Of a stretch of 64,000 nt of DNA, positions 10,634 to 19,338 are shown in pieces. Source of the DNA: Chitinophaga sp. (lineage in GTDB: Bacteria; Bacteroidota; Bacteroidia; Chitinophagales; Chitinophagaceae); NCBI RefSeq assembly GCF_017745275.1, contig NZ_JAGHZS010000009.1, positions 248,001 to 312,000 of the forward strand. Direction: 5' to 3'. Each line of letters opens with the position of its first letter. Position 1 is the first letter of the stretch. The position numbers were made by a program, and so were the translations under genes. Under the pieces are notes generated by a model. That model was not told the DNA's origin. It saw only the letters and a program-made list of their open reading frames with translations, and did not search any database.

Positions 10634-11218
10634 ATGAACAAAGCAGCAAAAACAAAACAGTTTATTGTAGAGATGACAGCGCCCTTATTCAACGAAAAAG
10701 GATATACCGGCACTTCTCTGCACGACATGACCCATGCCACCGGGCTCACAAAAGGAAGCATTTACGGCAATTTCGCTAATAAAGACGAAGTAGCCCTGGC
10801 TGCTTTCGACTACAACCTGCAAAAAATTGGCGCCATTATCCGGCCGGAAATGGATAAAAAAAACAATAGCAGAGACAAGCTGATGGTATATGTACAGGTA
10901 TATGACAACTTCCTCAAACACCCGTTTCCCGAAGGCGGCTGCCCTATTCTTAACACCGCTACCGAAGCCGATGATACGCATCCCCTCCTGAAACAAAAAG
11001 CAATAGATGCTCTCCGCCAATGGAAAAACAGCATCGTCACTATCATTGAAACAGGTATACAACAGGGCGAATTCAACAAACAGGTAAACGCAGAACAAAC
11101 TGCCCTCACGCTCATCGCATTGATTGAAGGTTGCATCATGATTGCCAAATTAACAGGCAAAGCCAACTACCGGAAAGCCATCATGGGATCTGTGGAGAAA
11201 ATCATCAGGGAACTGTAA
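10634..11218 (+). CDS. TetR/AcrR-family transcriptional regulator
   Basis: 194 aa; N-terminal HTH (FNEKGYTGTSLHDMTHATGLTKGSIYGNFANKDEVA). Confidence 0.95.
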   Translation: MNKAAKTKQFIVEMTAPLFNEKGYTGTSLHDMTHATGLTKGSIYGNFANKDEVALAAFDYNLQKIGAIIRPEMDKKNNSRDKLMVYVQVYDNFLKHPFPEGGCPILNTATEADDTHPLLKQKAIDALRQWKNSIVTIIETGIQQGEFNKQVNAEQTALTLIALIEGCIMIAKLTGKANYRKAIMGSVEKIIREL

Positions 11219-11345
11219 GAGAGCAGAAAGCTGAAAGCATAAAGCATAAAGCTATTGTAGCGAAAGATCAAAGCGAATATATTATCCGCACTAATCACTT
11301 GCTACAATAGCTTTGTGCTTTCTGCTTTCGGCTTTCTGCTTTCAA
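11219..11345 (+). repeat. Heptad-armed hairpin H1 (A-type arms, AGCNNAA units)
   Basis: Left agcagaa-agctgaa-agcataa-agcataa-agctatt-gtagcga; right arm reverse complement reads agcagaa-agccgaa-agcagaa-agcacaa-agctatt-gtagc; starts directly after the TAA of the TetR gene. Confidence 0.85.
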
Positions 11346-11381
11346 CAATGCTGCACAAATTCATTATCTTAGTACAAAAAA

Positions 11382-11846
11382 ATGTATCGCCTCTTTTTTC
11401 TCCTCATCGGCCTGCTCATCCCCGCCCTCACCGTATCTGCCCAAACACCAACAGATGCTGTGAAAGCAGCGGTTACCCAAATGTTTACCGCCATGCGCAA
11501 CGCCGACAGCACTGCACTCAAAGCCTGCTTTGCTCCTAACGCCCGGCTCCAGTCCGTGACCACCAAAAGTAAAGATGTACAAACCACCAGTGTAGAAGAG
11601 TTTGCCTCTATCATTGGTAAGCTACCTGCCAATGCTGCGGATGAACGCATCGAATTTGGGAATATCTCTATCGATGGTACCATCGCTTCCGTATGGACAC
11701 CATATCGTTTCTATTTCAAAGAACAGTTCCACCATTGCGGCGCCAACTCCTTCCAAATGGTACAACTGGATGGTAAATGGAAAATTCAGTACATCCTGGA
11801 CACCAGGCGTATGGACGATTGCGGTGCAGACAACGCAGCTAAATAA
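11382..11846 (+). CDS. secreted NTF2-like (SnoaL/DUF4440-type) protein
   Basis: 154 aa; signal peptide then TDAVKAAVTQMFTAMRNADSTALKACFAPNARL, typical NTF2-like opening. Confidence 0.65.
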   Translation: MYRLFFLLIGLLIPALTVSAQTPTDAVKAAVTQMFTAMRNADSTALKACFAPNARLQSVTTKSKDVQTTSVEEFASIIGKLPANAADERIEFGNISIDGTIASVWTPYRFYFKEQFHHCGANSFQMVQLDGKWKIQYILDTRRMDDCGADNAAK

Positions 11847-11924
11847 TTGTACTTACCGATCTTTTCAAAAATCAACCATTCTCCCCTATTTGCTTTTCTG
11901 TTTTGTATCAACAGAATAATAGCC

Positions 11925-11932
11925 TACTTTTG
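11925..11932 (+). promoter_or_regulatory. Bacteroidota-type -7 promoter element TACTTTTG (TAnnTTTG)
   Basis: TACTTTTG located just upstream of the riboswitch start. Confidence 0.5.
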
Positions 11933-11940
11933 CCCCGTTA

Positions 11941-12112
11941 TGGTTTATTCCTGTCCACTCCGGCCATGAATAATTAAAAGGGAACCAGGTGTAAATCCCG
12001 GACAGTCCCGCTGCTGTAAGTCTCACATAATGCGAAGGCATCTCACTCAGTACCACTGTTGATCATTCAATGGGAAGGTCGCCCGAAGCAGAGACAAGTC
12101 AGAATACCTGCC
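11941..12112 (+). ncRNA. Cobalamin riboswitch upstream of the BtuB-like receptor
   Basis: aaaagggaaccaggtgtaaatcccggacagtcccgctgctgtaag ... tgggaagg ... aagtcagaatacctgcc (B12 box); next gene is a TonB receptor. Confidence 0.93.
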
Positions 12113-12252
12113 ATACCACTCATTTTTGAGCTTTCGTGGAATGAAGCTTAGGAATACCTGCAAGCTACAGGCAGTCCCTGTACAATGCGCTTTCCTAATT
12201 ATTTTTTCTCCTGTCGAAGGCTGTTGATGGAACATTAACAGAGAAAAAATTT

Positions 12253-14283
12253 ATGCAATTCACTGAACAAATAAGTTCACTGATAAGGGGATGTTTTTGC
12301 CTGATGGGATTCATCATCTGGCCATTCACTTTCATTACAGCGCAACAAACAGATACCACTACCACCCAACATCTGAAGGAGGTATCTGTTACTGCGCCCC
12401 GGTCAGGCAAAGAAATTAGTCCCGGGCAAAAGATGTCCGAAAAAGAACTCAGCAGGCTGGGTACACACTCCGTAGCAGATGCCATCCGCTTCTTCTCCGG
12501 CGTGCAAATCAAAGATTATGGCGGCATAGGAGGCCTGAAAACAGTGGATATCCGCAGCATGGGATCTAACCATACCGGCGTATTTTATGATGGCATAGAG
12601 CTGGGCAACGCCCAAAACGGGCAGGTAGACCTGGGCAAATTTTCACTGGATAACATGGAAGAAATTGCCTTGTATAACGGGCAAAAAAGTAACATCTTCC
12701 AACCGGCAAAAGACTTTGGCTCCGCAGGATCCATTTATTTAACATCTCTCAAACCCAAATTTGCACCCGGCGAAAAAAGCCATGCCAAAGCAACTATAAA
12801 AACAGGCTCCTTTGGCCTGTTCAATCCATCCGTCTTATGGCAGCAAAAAATCAGTGCACATACGGCGCTTTCCCTCAGCAGCGAATGGATTAACGCCACA
12901 GGCAGGTATAAGTATACCTACAAAAAATACGATGCCCAAAACGGCCTCGCATACGATACCAGCGACTATCGCAGGAACAGTGACATAAATGCCGTACGTG
13001 TGGAAGCCGGGCTCAACGGCACCATCAAAGGCGGCGAATGGAACACAAAAATATACTACTACGAATCCGCCAGGGGACTACCCGGATTTATTGTTAATAA
13101 CGTATTTGGCCACATAGACCGCCTGTGGGACAGAAGCTTCTTCGTACAATCGTCCTTCCGCAAAGAAATTACTCCGCGTTACAGTATCCTGCTCAATGGG
13201 AAATACGCTTACGACTATACGCATTATAAAACACAGGACACCGCACAGTTTCCGGCCAACAACCACTACTACCAATACGAAATGTATTTCTCGCTGGCAC
13301 AGCAGTATGCACTCACCAACTGGTGGACCTTGTCGCTTTCCAGTGATCTGCAATGGAATAAACTAAATGCCAACCTGCAACATTTCAGCTACCCTACCAG
13401 GTATACTACGCTCATCGCCGCCGCATCTGCCGTGAACTTCAAACGATTCAGCGCACAGGCCAGCCTGCTGGGAACGTTGGTGAATGAAACCGTGAAAGCC
13501 AACAGCGCAGCACCTTATCAACAGAAATTTACCCCCGCAGTATTCCTTTCCTGGCAGCCCTTTCCTACGCCCGATCTTAAAGTACGGTCTTTTTACAAAC
13601 GCATCTTCCGTATGCCTACTTTCAATGATCTGTACTACACCGAAATCGGTAACCACCTGCTAAAACCGGAGTTTGCCACACAATATGATGCGGGCATTAC
13701 CTGGAATAGAACGTTTACCGGCAAATGGCTGTCGGCCGCCGGCATAGAAATAGACGCCTACTACAATGAAGTCACTGATAAAATTGTAGCCGTACCCGGA
13801 CAAAACCAGTTTATATGGACCATGATGAACCTGGGTAAGGTGAAAATTAAAGGGATAGATGCGAAGATCAATGGTAGCTGGCTTGTTAAACAACAGTTGC
13901 AGCTCAATGCCAAAGCCACTTACACCTTCCAGCAAGCACTGGATTACACCGATCCAAAACAGGGTTACTACGGGCAACAGATCGCTTATATTCCCCGTCA
14001 CAGCGGTACCCTGCTGCTGGCCGCCGGCTATAAATCGTGGGAAGCCAATTACAGCTTTATCTACACCGGGGAAAGATACAACGGTAAAGACAACGCAGCA
14101 GATAACTACGTACCCGCCTGGTACACCAGTGATATTTCTTTTGGTAAACAATTTCAATACAAACGTATACACGTTCACGTTACTGCACAGGTCAACAACC
14201 TGGCAAACCAGTTCTACGAAATAGTACAGAGCTACCCCATGCCGGGCAGGAACTACCGCTTCATTATAGCTGTTAACATTTAA
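12253..14283 (+). CDS. btuB: TonB-dependent outer membrane receptor, cobalamin receptor (BtuB-like)
   Basis: 676 aa; TonB box/plug (LKEVSVTAPRSGKEISPGQKMSEKELSRLGTHSVADAIRFFSGVQIKDYGGIGGLKTVDIRSMG) and beta-barrel; preceded by cobalamin riboswitch. Confidence 0.85.
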   Translation: MQFTEQISSLIRGCFCLMGFIIWPFTFITAQQTDTTTTQHLKEVSVTAPRSGKEISPGQKMSEKELSRLGTHSVADAIRFFSGVQIKDYGGIGGLKTVDIRSMGSNHTGVFYDGIELGNAQNGQVDLGKFSLDNMEEIALYNGQKSNIFQPAKDFGSAGSIYLTSLKPKFAPGEKSHAKATIKTGSFGLFNPSVLWQQKISAHTALSLSSEWINATGRYKYTYKKYDAQNGLAYDTSDYRRNSDINAVRVEAGLNGTIKGGEWNTKIYYYESARGLPGFIVNNVFGHIDRLWDRSFFVQSSFRKEITPRYSILLNGKYAYDYTHYKTQDTAQFPANNHYYQYEMYFSLAQQYALTNWWTLSLSSDLQWNKLNANLQHFSYPTRYTTLIAAASAVNFKRFSAQASLLGTLVNETVKANSAAPYQQKFTPAVFLSWQPFPTPDLKVRSFYKRIFRMPTFNDLYYTEIGNHLLKPEFATQYDAGITWNRTFTGKWLSAAGIEIDAYYNEVTDKIVAVPGQNQFIWTMMNLGKVKIKGIDAKINGSWLVKQQLQLNAKATYTFQQALDYTDPKQGYYGQQIAYIPRHSGTLLLAAGYKSWEANYSFIYTGERYNGKDNAADNYVPAWYTSDISFGKQFQYKRIHVHVTAQVNNLANQFYEIVQSYPMPGRNYRFIIAVNI

Positions 14284-15443
14284 TGAGAATGATCATGATA
14301 AAACAAACAAAACATATCTTACTCCTGGCCGTAATGATTGGCACTGCCATCAGTTGCAGAAAGGAAAACATTATTGTGCCGCCGGTATTAACGCCGGTAA
14401 CACCACCGGAACCAAACGCTCCTTACGTGGGCATGTACCTGCTGAATGAAGGCAATATGGGCAGCAACAAAGCCTCTCTTGATTACTTCGATTATACCAC
14501 CGGCATCTACAAAAAAAATATTTATGCTGAAAAAAATCCCACTGTAGTAAAGGAGTTGGGAGATGTGGGTAATGATATCCAGATCTATGGCAGCAAACTA
14601 TACGCGGTCATCAACGTATCCAACAAAGTAGAAGTAATGAACGTAGCCGATACCAAACGCCTTGGCAAAATCGATATCCTCAACTGCCGCTATATCACCT
14701 TTGCTAACGGTAAAGCCTATGTGAGCTCCTATGCCGGCCCGGTAAAAATAGATGGCGACGCCCCTATTGGCTTCGTGGCAGAAGTAGATACCAGCACACT
14801 GCAGGTTACACGCAAAGTGATTGTAGGCTATCAACCGGAAGAAATGGCAGTGGTAAATAACAAATTATATGTAGCAAATTCCGGCGGCTACCGCGTACCT
14901 AACTATGACCGCACCGTTTCTGTTATTGACCTGCTCACCTTTACCGAAACGAAAAAAATTGATGTAGCCATTAACCTCGACCGGCTGAAAGCCGATAATG
15001 AAGGCGACTTATACGTGACCTCCCGTGGCGATTACCGCGGTATTCCTTCCAAACTTTTTGTCATTGATACCAAAACGGATGCGGTAAAGAAAACATTCGA
15101 TATCGGTGCCAGTAATCTCTGCATCACCGGTGATACCGCTTATATATATGGCTCACAGTTCAGTTATAACACCGGCAAATGGACGATTTCCTACAACATG
15201 ATCAACGTGAAAACAGAAACGTTGCTCAACACCAACTTCATTACAGATGGCACTGAAAAATCAATCAGGATGCCTTATGGCATTATCGTGAATCCCGCTA
15301 CCAGGGACTTTTTTGTAACAGATGCCAAAGATTACGTGTCTTTCGGCACCCTGTATTGCTTCGATAAAACAGGGAAAAAGAAATGGTCGGCCGTTACGGG
15401 AGATATCCCTGGCCACATGGTTTTCGTAAAAGCAAATAAATAA
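14283..15443 (+). CDS. surface lipoprotein, YncE/DUF5074-like beta-propeller (BtuG-like B12-binding candidate)
   Basis: 386 aa; lipoprotein signal (GTAISC), repeated propeller blades (LYVANSGGYRVPNYDRTVSVIDLLTFTETKKIDV); downstream of riboswitch-controlled receptor. Confidence 0.75.
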   Translation: MRMIMIKQTKHILLLAVMIGTAISCRKENIIVPPVLTPVTPPEPNAPYVGMYLLNEGNMGSNKASLDYFDYTTGIYKKNIYAEKNPTVVKELGDVGNDIQIYGSKLYAVINVSNKVEVMNVADTKRLGKIDILNCRYITFANGKAYVSSYAGPVKIDGDAPIGFVAEVDTSTLQVTRKVIVGYQPEEMAVVNNKLYVANSGGYRVPNYDRTVSVIDLLTFTETKKIDVAINLDRLKADNEGDLYVTSRGDYRGIPSKLFVIDTKTDAVKKTFDIGASNLCITGDTAYIYGSQFSYNTGKWTISYNMINVKTETLLNTNFITDGTEKSIRMPYGIIVNPATRDFFVTDAKDYVSFGTLYCFDKTGKKKWSAVTGDIPGHMVFVKANK

Positions 15444-15461
15444 TCACACTAATCACATATT

Positions 15462-16409
15462 ATGAAAAGAAGATTTCTACTCGCAGGTATGATCACGGCA
15501 ATGATAGCCGCCAGTTGCTCCAAAAGCAAAGATCAGGAAGCAACACCGGTAGATCCGGAACCAACCGGCCCCTTTTTAAATAAAGTCACCAAAGTATTTG
15601 AATACTCCCCTGCACCCGGACAATTCATTAATACCCTGCCTGCCTGGAATACAGGCGACGATGATAAAAAAATGGCGGCCTATGCACTGGATGCGCTGTC
15701 TAAAGAAAATATGATTTCGCTCGGCGGCTTCGGTGGTTATGTAGTGATGGGCTTCGACCACACCATCAAAAACGTGCCTGGTCAATACTCTTTCGTTGTA
15801 TTAGGCAATGCCTTCACCAATTTTGCGGAACCCGGCGTAATTTCCGTTTCCGTTGATAAAAACAAAAACGGCTTGCCGGATGACGAATGGTTTGAAATTG
15901 CCGGATCTGAATATAACAGCTCCAAAACAATTAAAAACTACCAGATCACCTACTACAAACCAGATGAAACCAAAGCCCCGGTTATTGATCCGGATGATGC
16001 GTACAGCAGCAATAAGAACTACATCAAATGGAAAGATAACCAGGGAGATAGTGGATACCTGGTAAAAAATGTCTTCCACGATCAGTCATACTATCCTCAG
16101 TGGAAAGGTAATAGCATCACGTTTATCGGCACTAAACTTACCGCTGCCAATGTCAAAAATACGTCCAGCGATCCCGGTTCACCTTACTATGTATCTCTTC
16201 CTTTCTCCTGGGGTTATTCCGACAACGTAAGTAATGATGATCCGGATGCGAAAATTAAAATTGACTGGGCCGTAGATAAAAACGGTAACTCCGTAAAGCT
16301 CACTGGCATCAACTTTATTAAAGTACAAACCGGTCAGCGTGCAGAAGCCGGCTGGTTAGGAGAAATTTCTACAGAAGTATTGGGTGTAAAAGATCTCAAT
16401 TTAAAATAA
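15462..16409 (+). CDS. surface lipoprotein of the B12 locus (PKD/cell-surface-protein-like)
   Basis: 315 aa; lipobox IAASCSK; third gene in the apparent operon. Confidence 0.6.
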   Translation: MKRRFLLAGMITAMIAASCSKSKDQEATPVDPEPTGPFLNKVTKVFEYSPAPGQFINTLPAWNTGDDDKKMAAYALDALSKENMISLGGFGGYVVMGFDHTIKNVPGQYSFVVLGNAFTNFAEPGVISVSVDKNKNGLPDDEWFEIAGSEYNSSKTIKNYQITYYKPDETKAPVIDPDDAYSSNKNYIKWKDNQGDSGYLVKNVFHDQSYYPQWKGNSITFIGTKLTAANVKNTSSDPGSPYYVSLPFSWGYSDNVSNDDPDAKIKIDWAVDKNGNSVKLTGINFIKVQTGQRAEAGWLGEISTEVLGVKDLNLK

Positions 16410-16452
16410 ACGATTGACCATTTCTATGTACTAACCCTCAAATTCCCAAAAA

Positions 16453-16479
16453 AGGCGGGATCACAATATGATCCCGCCT
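16453..16479. terminator. Bidirectional intrinsic terminator-like hairpin
   Basis: aggcgggatcacaatatgatcccgcct between two convergent genes, with A-rich and T-rich flanks. Confidence 0.75.
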
Positions 16480-16494
16480 CTTCATTTAATCCGC

Positions 16495-16881
16495 TTAGCT
16501 ATGGATGGGCACCGGGTGTTTGTCATCGCCAATAGCTACCAGGCTAAAAGTGCCTGTAATAGCCTTCTCCCGGCTATCTGAGTACATCTCTTCAATATAC
16601 AATTCCACCAGTACTTTTAAACTGGTATTACCAACCTCCGTTACCTTACCGATTAATTCCACAATAGTACCGGCAGGAATAGGCCGTGTGAAATCTATTT
16701 GCCCGGAGGATACTGTCACCATTTTTTTCCGGGCAAAACGGGTGGCGGTGATGAACGCCACTTCGTCCATGAGCGACATGGCAGTACCGCCAAAGAGAGT
16801 GTCATAATGGTTGGTAGTACCGGGAAATACGGCTTTGAATATGCGTGTTTCTGCATGCTGCATCTTTTCCTGCATCGTCAT
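16495..16881 (-). CDS. acyl-CoA thioesterase (hotdog fold)
   Basis: 128 aa; FPGTTNHYDTLFGGTAMSLMDEVAFITATRFARKKMVTVSSGQIDFTRPI. Confidence 0.9.
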   Translation of the reverse strand: MTMQEKMQHAETRIFKAVFPGTTNHYDTLFGGTAMSLMDEVAFITATRFARKKMVTVSSGQIDFTRPIPAGTIVELIGKVTEVGNTSLKVLVELYIEEMYSDSREKAITGTFSLVAIGDDKHPVPIHS

Positions 16882-17069
16882 CTTTGTACTGTTTTAAATA
16901 TTGATAAAAGAGGATCCACGCTCTTATACATTATACAATACTTTAACGGGAGAAAGGAAGAAGGGAAAGGCAGTAAGACATTATTTTCACAGGCGGGTAC
17001 CTGTTTCAAAAAATGACTACTATCAAAACCTGACCTGCCTCAATCCGCGAAAGCAGCGTCAAAGTGAAG

Positions 17070-17265
17070 TAAAGGCAGGTCTCCTGGCTCGTTTTGCCGG
17101 CAAACACCTTCCCATTCCGGAACGGAACAGTGGTATATTGTTTACCGGTTGCAGCTTATGAGCTACGCAAAACATACAGTTGCGGGACAGCCTGTGATTT
17201 ACACACAGTTCCCTTTTAATTCCGCCTTTCGGCGGAAACCATTACTTGCTTTGATGGTAATACGT
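17070..17265 (-). ncRNA. Second cobalamin riboswitch, antisense to the btu locus
   Basis: Reverse complement contains aaaagggaactgtgtgtaaatcacaggctgtcccgcaactgtatg ... aatgggaaggtg ... acgagccaggagacctgcc (B12 box at 17074-17089). Confidence 0.9.
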
Positions 17266-17363
17266 AAAGAACCGTAGCGAAGATAGGAAATCCGGCTCCA
17301 CTATCATCCAATAAAAATTCACAAATATTTATCGCCAATTGCTTATTTTAGCTTTAAATAACA

Positions 17364-17963
17364 ATGCCAGTGGGTAATGAAGAAGCGGTGCTGTTGAAGA
17401 AACTGCAGCAAGGGGATGCAGCAGCATATATTACGTTATACAACCAATACTACCCCTCACTTTACACCTATATACTCCATTTTGTTAATATTCCTGCATT
17501 TGCAGAAGATGCACTACAGGAAATATTTATAAAAATATGGGAGATCAGGGAGCGTATCAATCCGGAATTGTCTTTCAGCGGATACCTGTATCGTATTACC
17601 CGTAACCATGTATTTAAATCATTAAAAAAGATTACTGCAGATGAATCCCTGCGCCTGCAGGTGATGCAGGAATTACAACAGCAAACAAATGATGCCGATA
17701 CCAGCCTGGTATGGAAGGAATATGAAGCGTTATTGCTGGCAGCCATCCGCCAGTTACCCCCACAACGGCAAAAGGTATTTAGGCTATGCCGGGAGGAAAG
17801 CAAAAGCTACGAAGAGGTAGCCATAGAACTGGGCATCTCCCGGAACACCGTAAAAGAACATATGGTCATGGCCATGAAAAGTATCCGCTTTTATTTTTAT
17901 ACCAATGCAGATGGGCTACTGCCTATTTTCCTGCTATCGGGTTTAGTCATCACCAAACCATAG
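17364..17963 (+). CDS. RNA polymerase ECF sigma-70 factor, FecI-like
   Basis: 199 aa; AEDALQEIFIKIWEIRERI and SYEEVAIELGISRNTVKEHMVMAMKSI. Confidence 0.93.
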   Translation: MPVGNEEAVLLKKLQQGDAAAYITLYNQYYPSLYTYILHFVNIPAFAEDALQEIFIKIWEIRERINPELSFSGYLYRITRNHVFKSLKKITADESLRLQVMQELQQQTNDADTSLVWKEYEALLLAAIRQLPPQRQKVFRLCREESKSYEEVAIELGISRNTVKEHMVMAMKSIRFYFYTNADGLLPIFLLSGLVITKP

Positions 17964-18020
17964 CAAAAAAATATTTTCACCCCCACCCACCCTATCTGTC
18001 GTTTTCCGGATAGTATAGAT

Positions 18021-19214
18021 ATGTCCACCGAAAAAAACGACGCCTATTACCAGGAACTACTCCACCGCTGGCAACAGCGGACATGTACGCCTACGGAGGC
18101 CATTGAGCTGATGGACTACCTGCGGCAGGATGTTTCGAACCGCACCCTGTTAAACGAATTACAAGGCGCCTTCCGGCAGGTAACGCCCAATGCGGCACCA
18201 CCGGCAGCAGATCCGGGCGACAGGGTCAGGAATGCGCTCTTAAAGCATATACAGGCAACGCCCGTAGTGCCCGTGCAGCGCCGGGGCAAATACCGGATGC
18301 TTAAACTGGCCGCAGCAGCAGCTATCCTGTTGGCCATTGCCGGCCCGGTCACATACCGGTGGTGGCAGCCACATCACCCGGCCATCCCGGTAGCCGGGAA
18401 ACCAACGCCTGTTGTAGCCGGTACAGTACCTCAGAAAGCAGTACTGACGCTGGCCAACGGAGAAAAAATTGTATTGGACGAAAAAGGCTTGCAGCAACTG
18501 GCCCAACAAAACAACATCCGGACGAAAGACGGACAACTGATATACGAAAAAACAACCGGCGAAACCGCCACACCACAGTATAATACACTCACCACCACCG
18601 CCGGCGAAACCTTCCCGCTGGTGCTGGCCGATGGCAGTAAAATATGGCTCAACGCCTCCTCATCCATCCGTTTCCCCGCCACCTTTGCCGGCAATGAACG
18701 CAACGTCACGCTGACCGGAGAAGCCTATTTCGAGATTGCACACGATGCACACCGGCCTTTCCGGGTACAAACCAAACAAATCACGGTAGACGTACTGGGT
18801 ACACATTTTAACATCAATGCCTACGCAGACGAAGCCACCGTTAATACCACCCTGCTGGAAGGCGCTGTAAAAGTAAACAGCGAAAAAGGCAGCCTGCAAC
18901 TGGCTCCGGGAGAACAAGCGCAAACCAATAGCAACGGCAGCCAGAAACGGATAACCGGTATCAATACCGATGAAATTATTGCCTGGAAAGACGGCTACTT
19001 CCGGTTCGAAAGTGCAGACCTGACCACCGTACTCAAACAATTTGCGCATTGGTACGACCTCGAAGTTGTATATGAGGGCCCGGTAAAACCAAGGAAATTC
19101 TTTGGTATGATCAGCCGCAGCAGCCCGCTCCTGAACGTATTAAAATTATTGGATGCCAATAATGTAGTATATAGTATCAATGGAAAAAAACTGATTGTCA
19201 AAGGAGAAGAATAA
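18021..19214 (+). CDS. FecR-family anti-sigma factor
   Basis: 397 aa; TM segment, TTTAGETFPLVLADGSKIWLNASSSIRFPATFAGNERNVTLTGEAYFEIAHD and DUF4974-like C-terminus. Confidence 0.94.
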   Translation: MSTEKNDAYYQELLHRWQQRTCTPTEAIELMDYLRQDVSNRTLLNELQGAFRQVTPNAAPPAADPGDRVRNALLKHIQATPVVPVQRRGKYRMLKLAAAAAILLAIAGPVTYRWWQPHHPAIPVAGKPTPVVAGTVPQKAVLTLANGEKIVLDEKGLQQLAQQNNIRTKDGQLIYEKTTGETATPQYNTLTTTAGETFPLVLADGSKIWLNASSSIRFPATFAGNERNVTLTGEAYFEIAHDAHRPFRVQTKQITVDVLGTHFNINAYADEATVNTTLLEGAVKVNSEKGSLQLAPGEQAQTNSNGSQKRITGINTDEIIAWKDGYFRFESADLTTVLKQFAHWYDLEVVYEGPVKPRKFFGMISRSSPLLNVLKLLDANNVVYSINGKKLIVKGEE

Positions 19215-19338
19215 TCAATTACTGATTAGCAAATGAACAGTGACAACAACCGATGAGCGGCACTAAGTCATAGTACTGTTGAAGAAAAACGATAGAGAAA
19301 TTTAACAACCAATTATCTAAATCAAAATCAGCACAAGT

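Noticed and set aside
16901-17161. Plus-strand ORFs (16699-17016, 16901-17161) in the region of the second riboswitch
   Set aside because: Overlap the thioesterase antisense and the riboswitch; no protein-like conservation motif.
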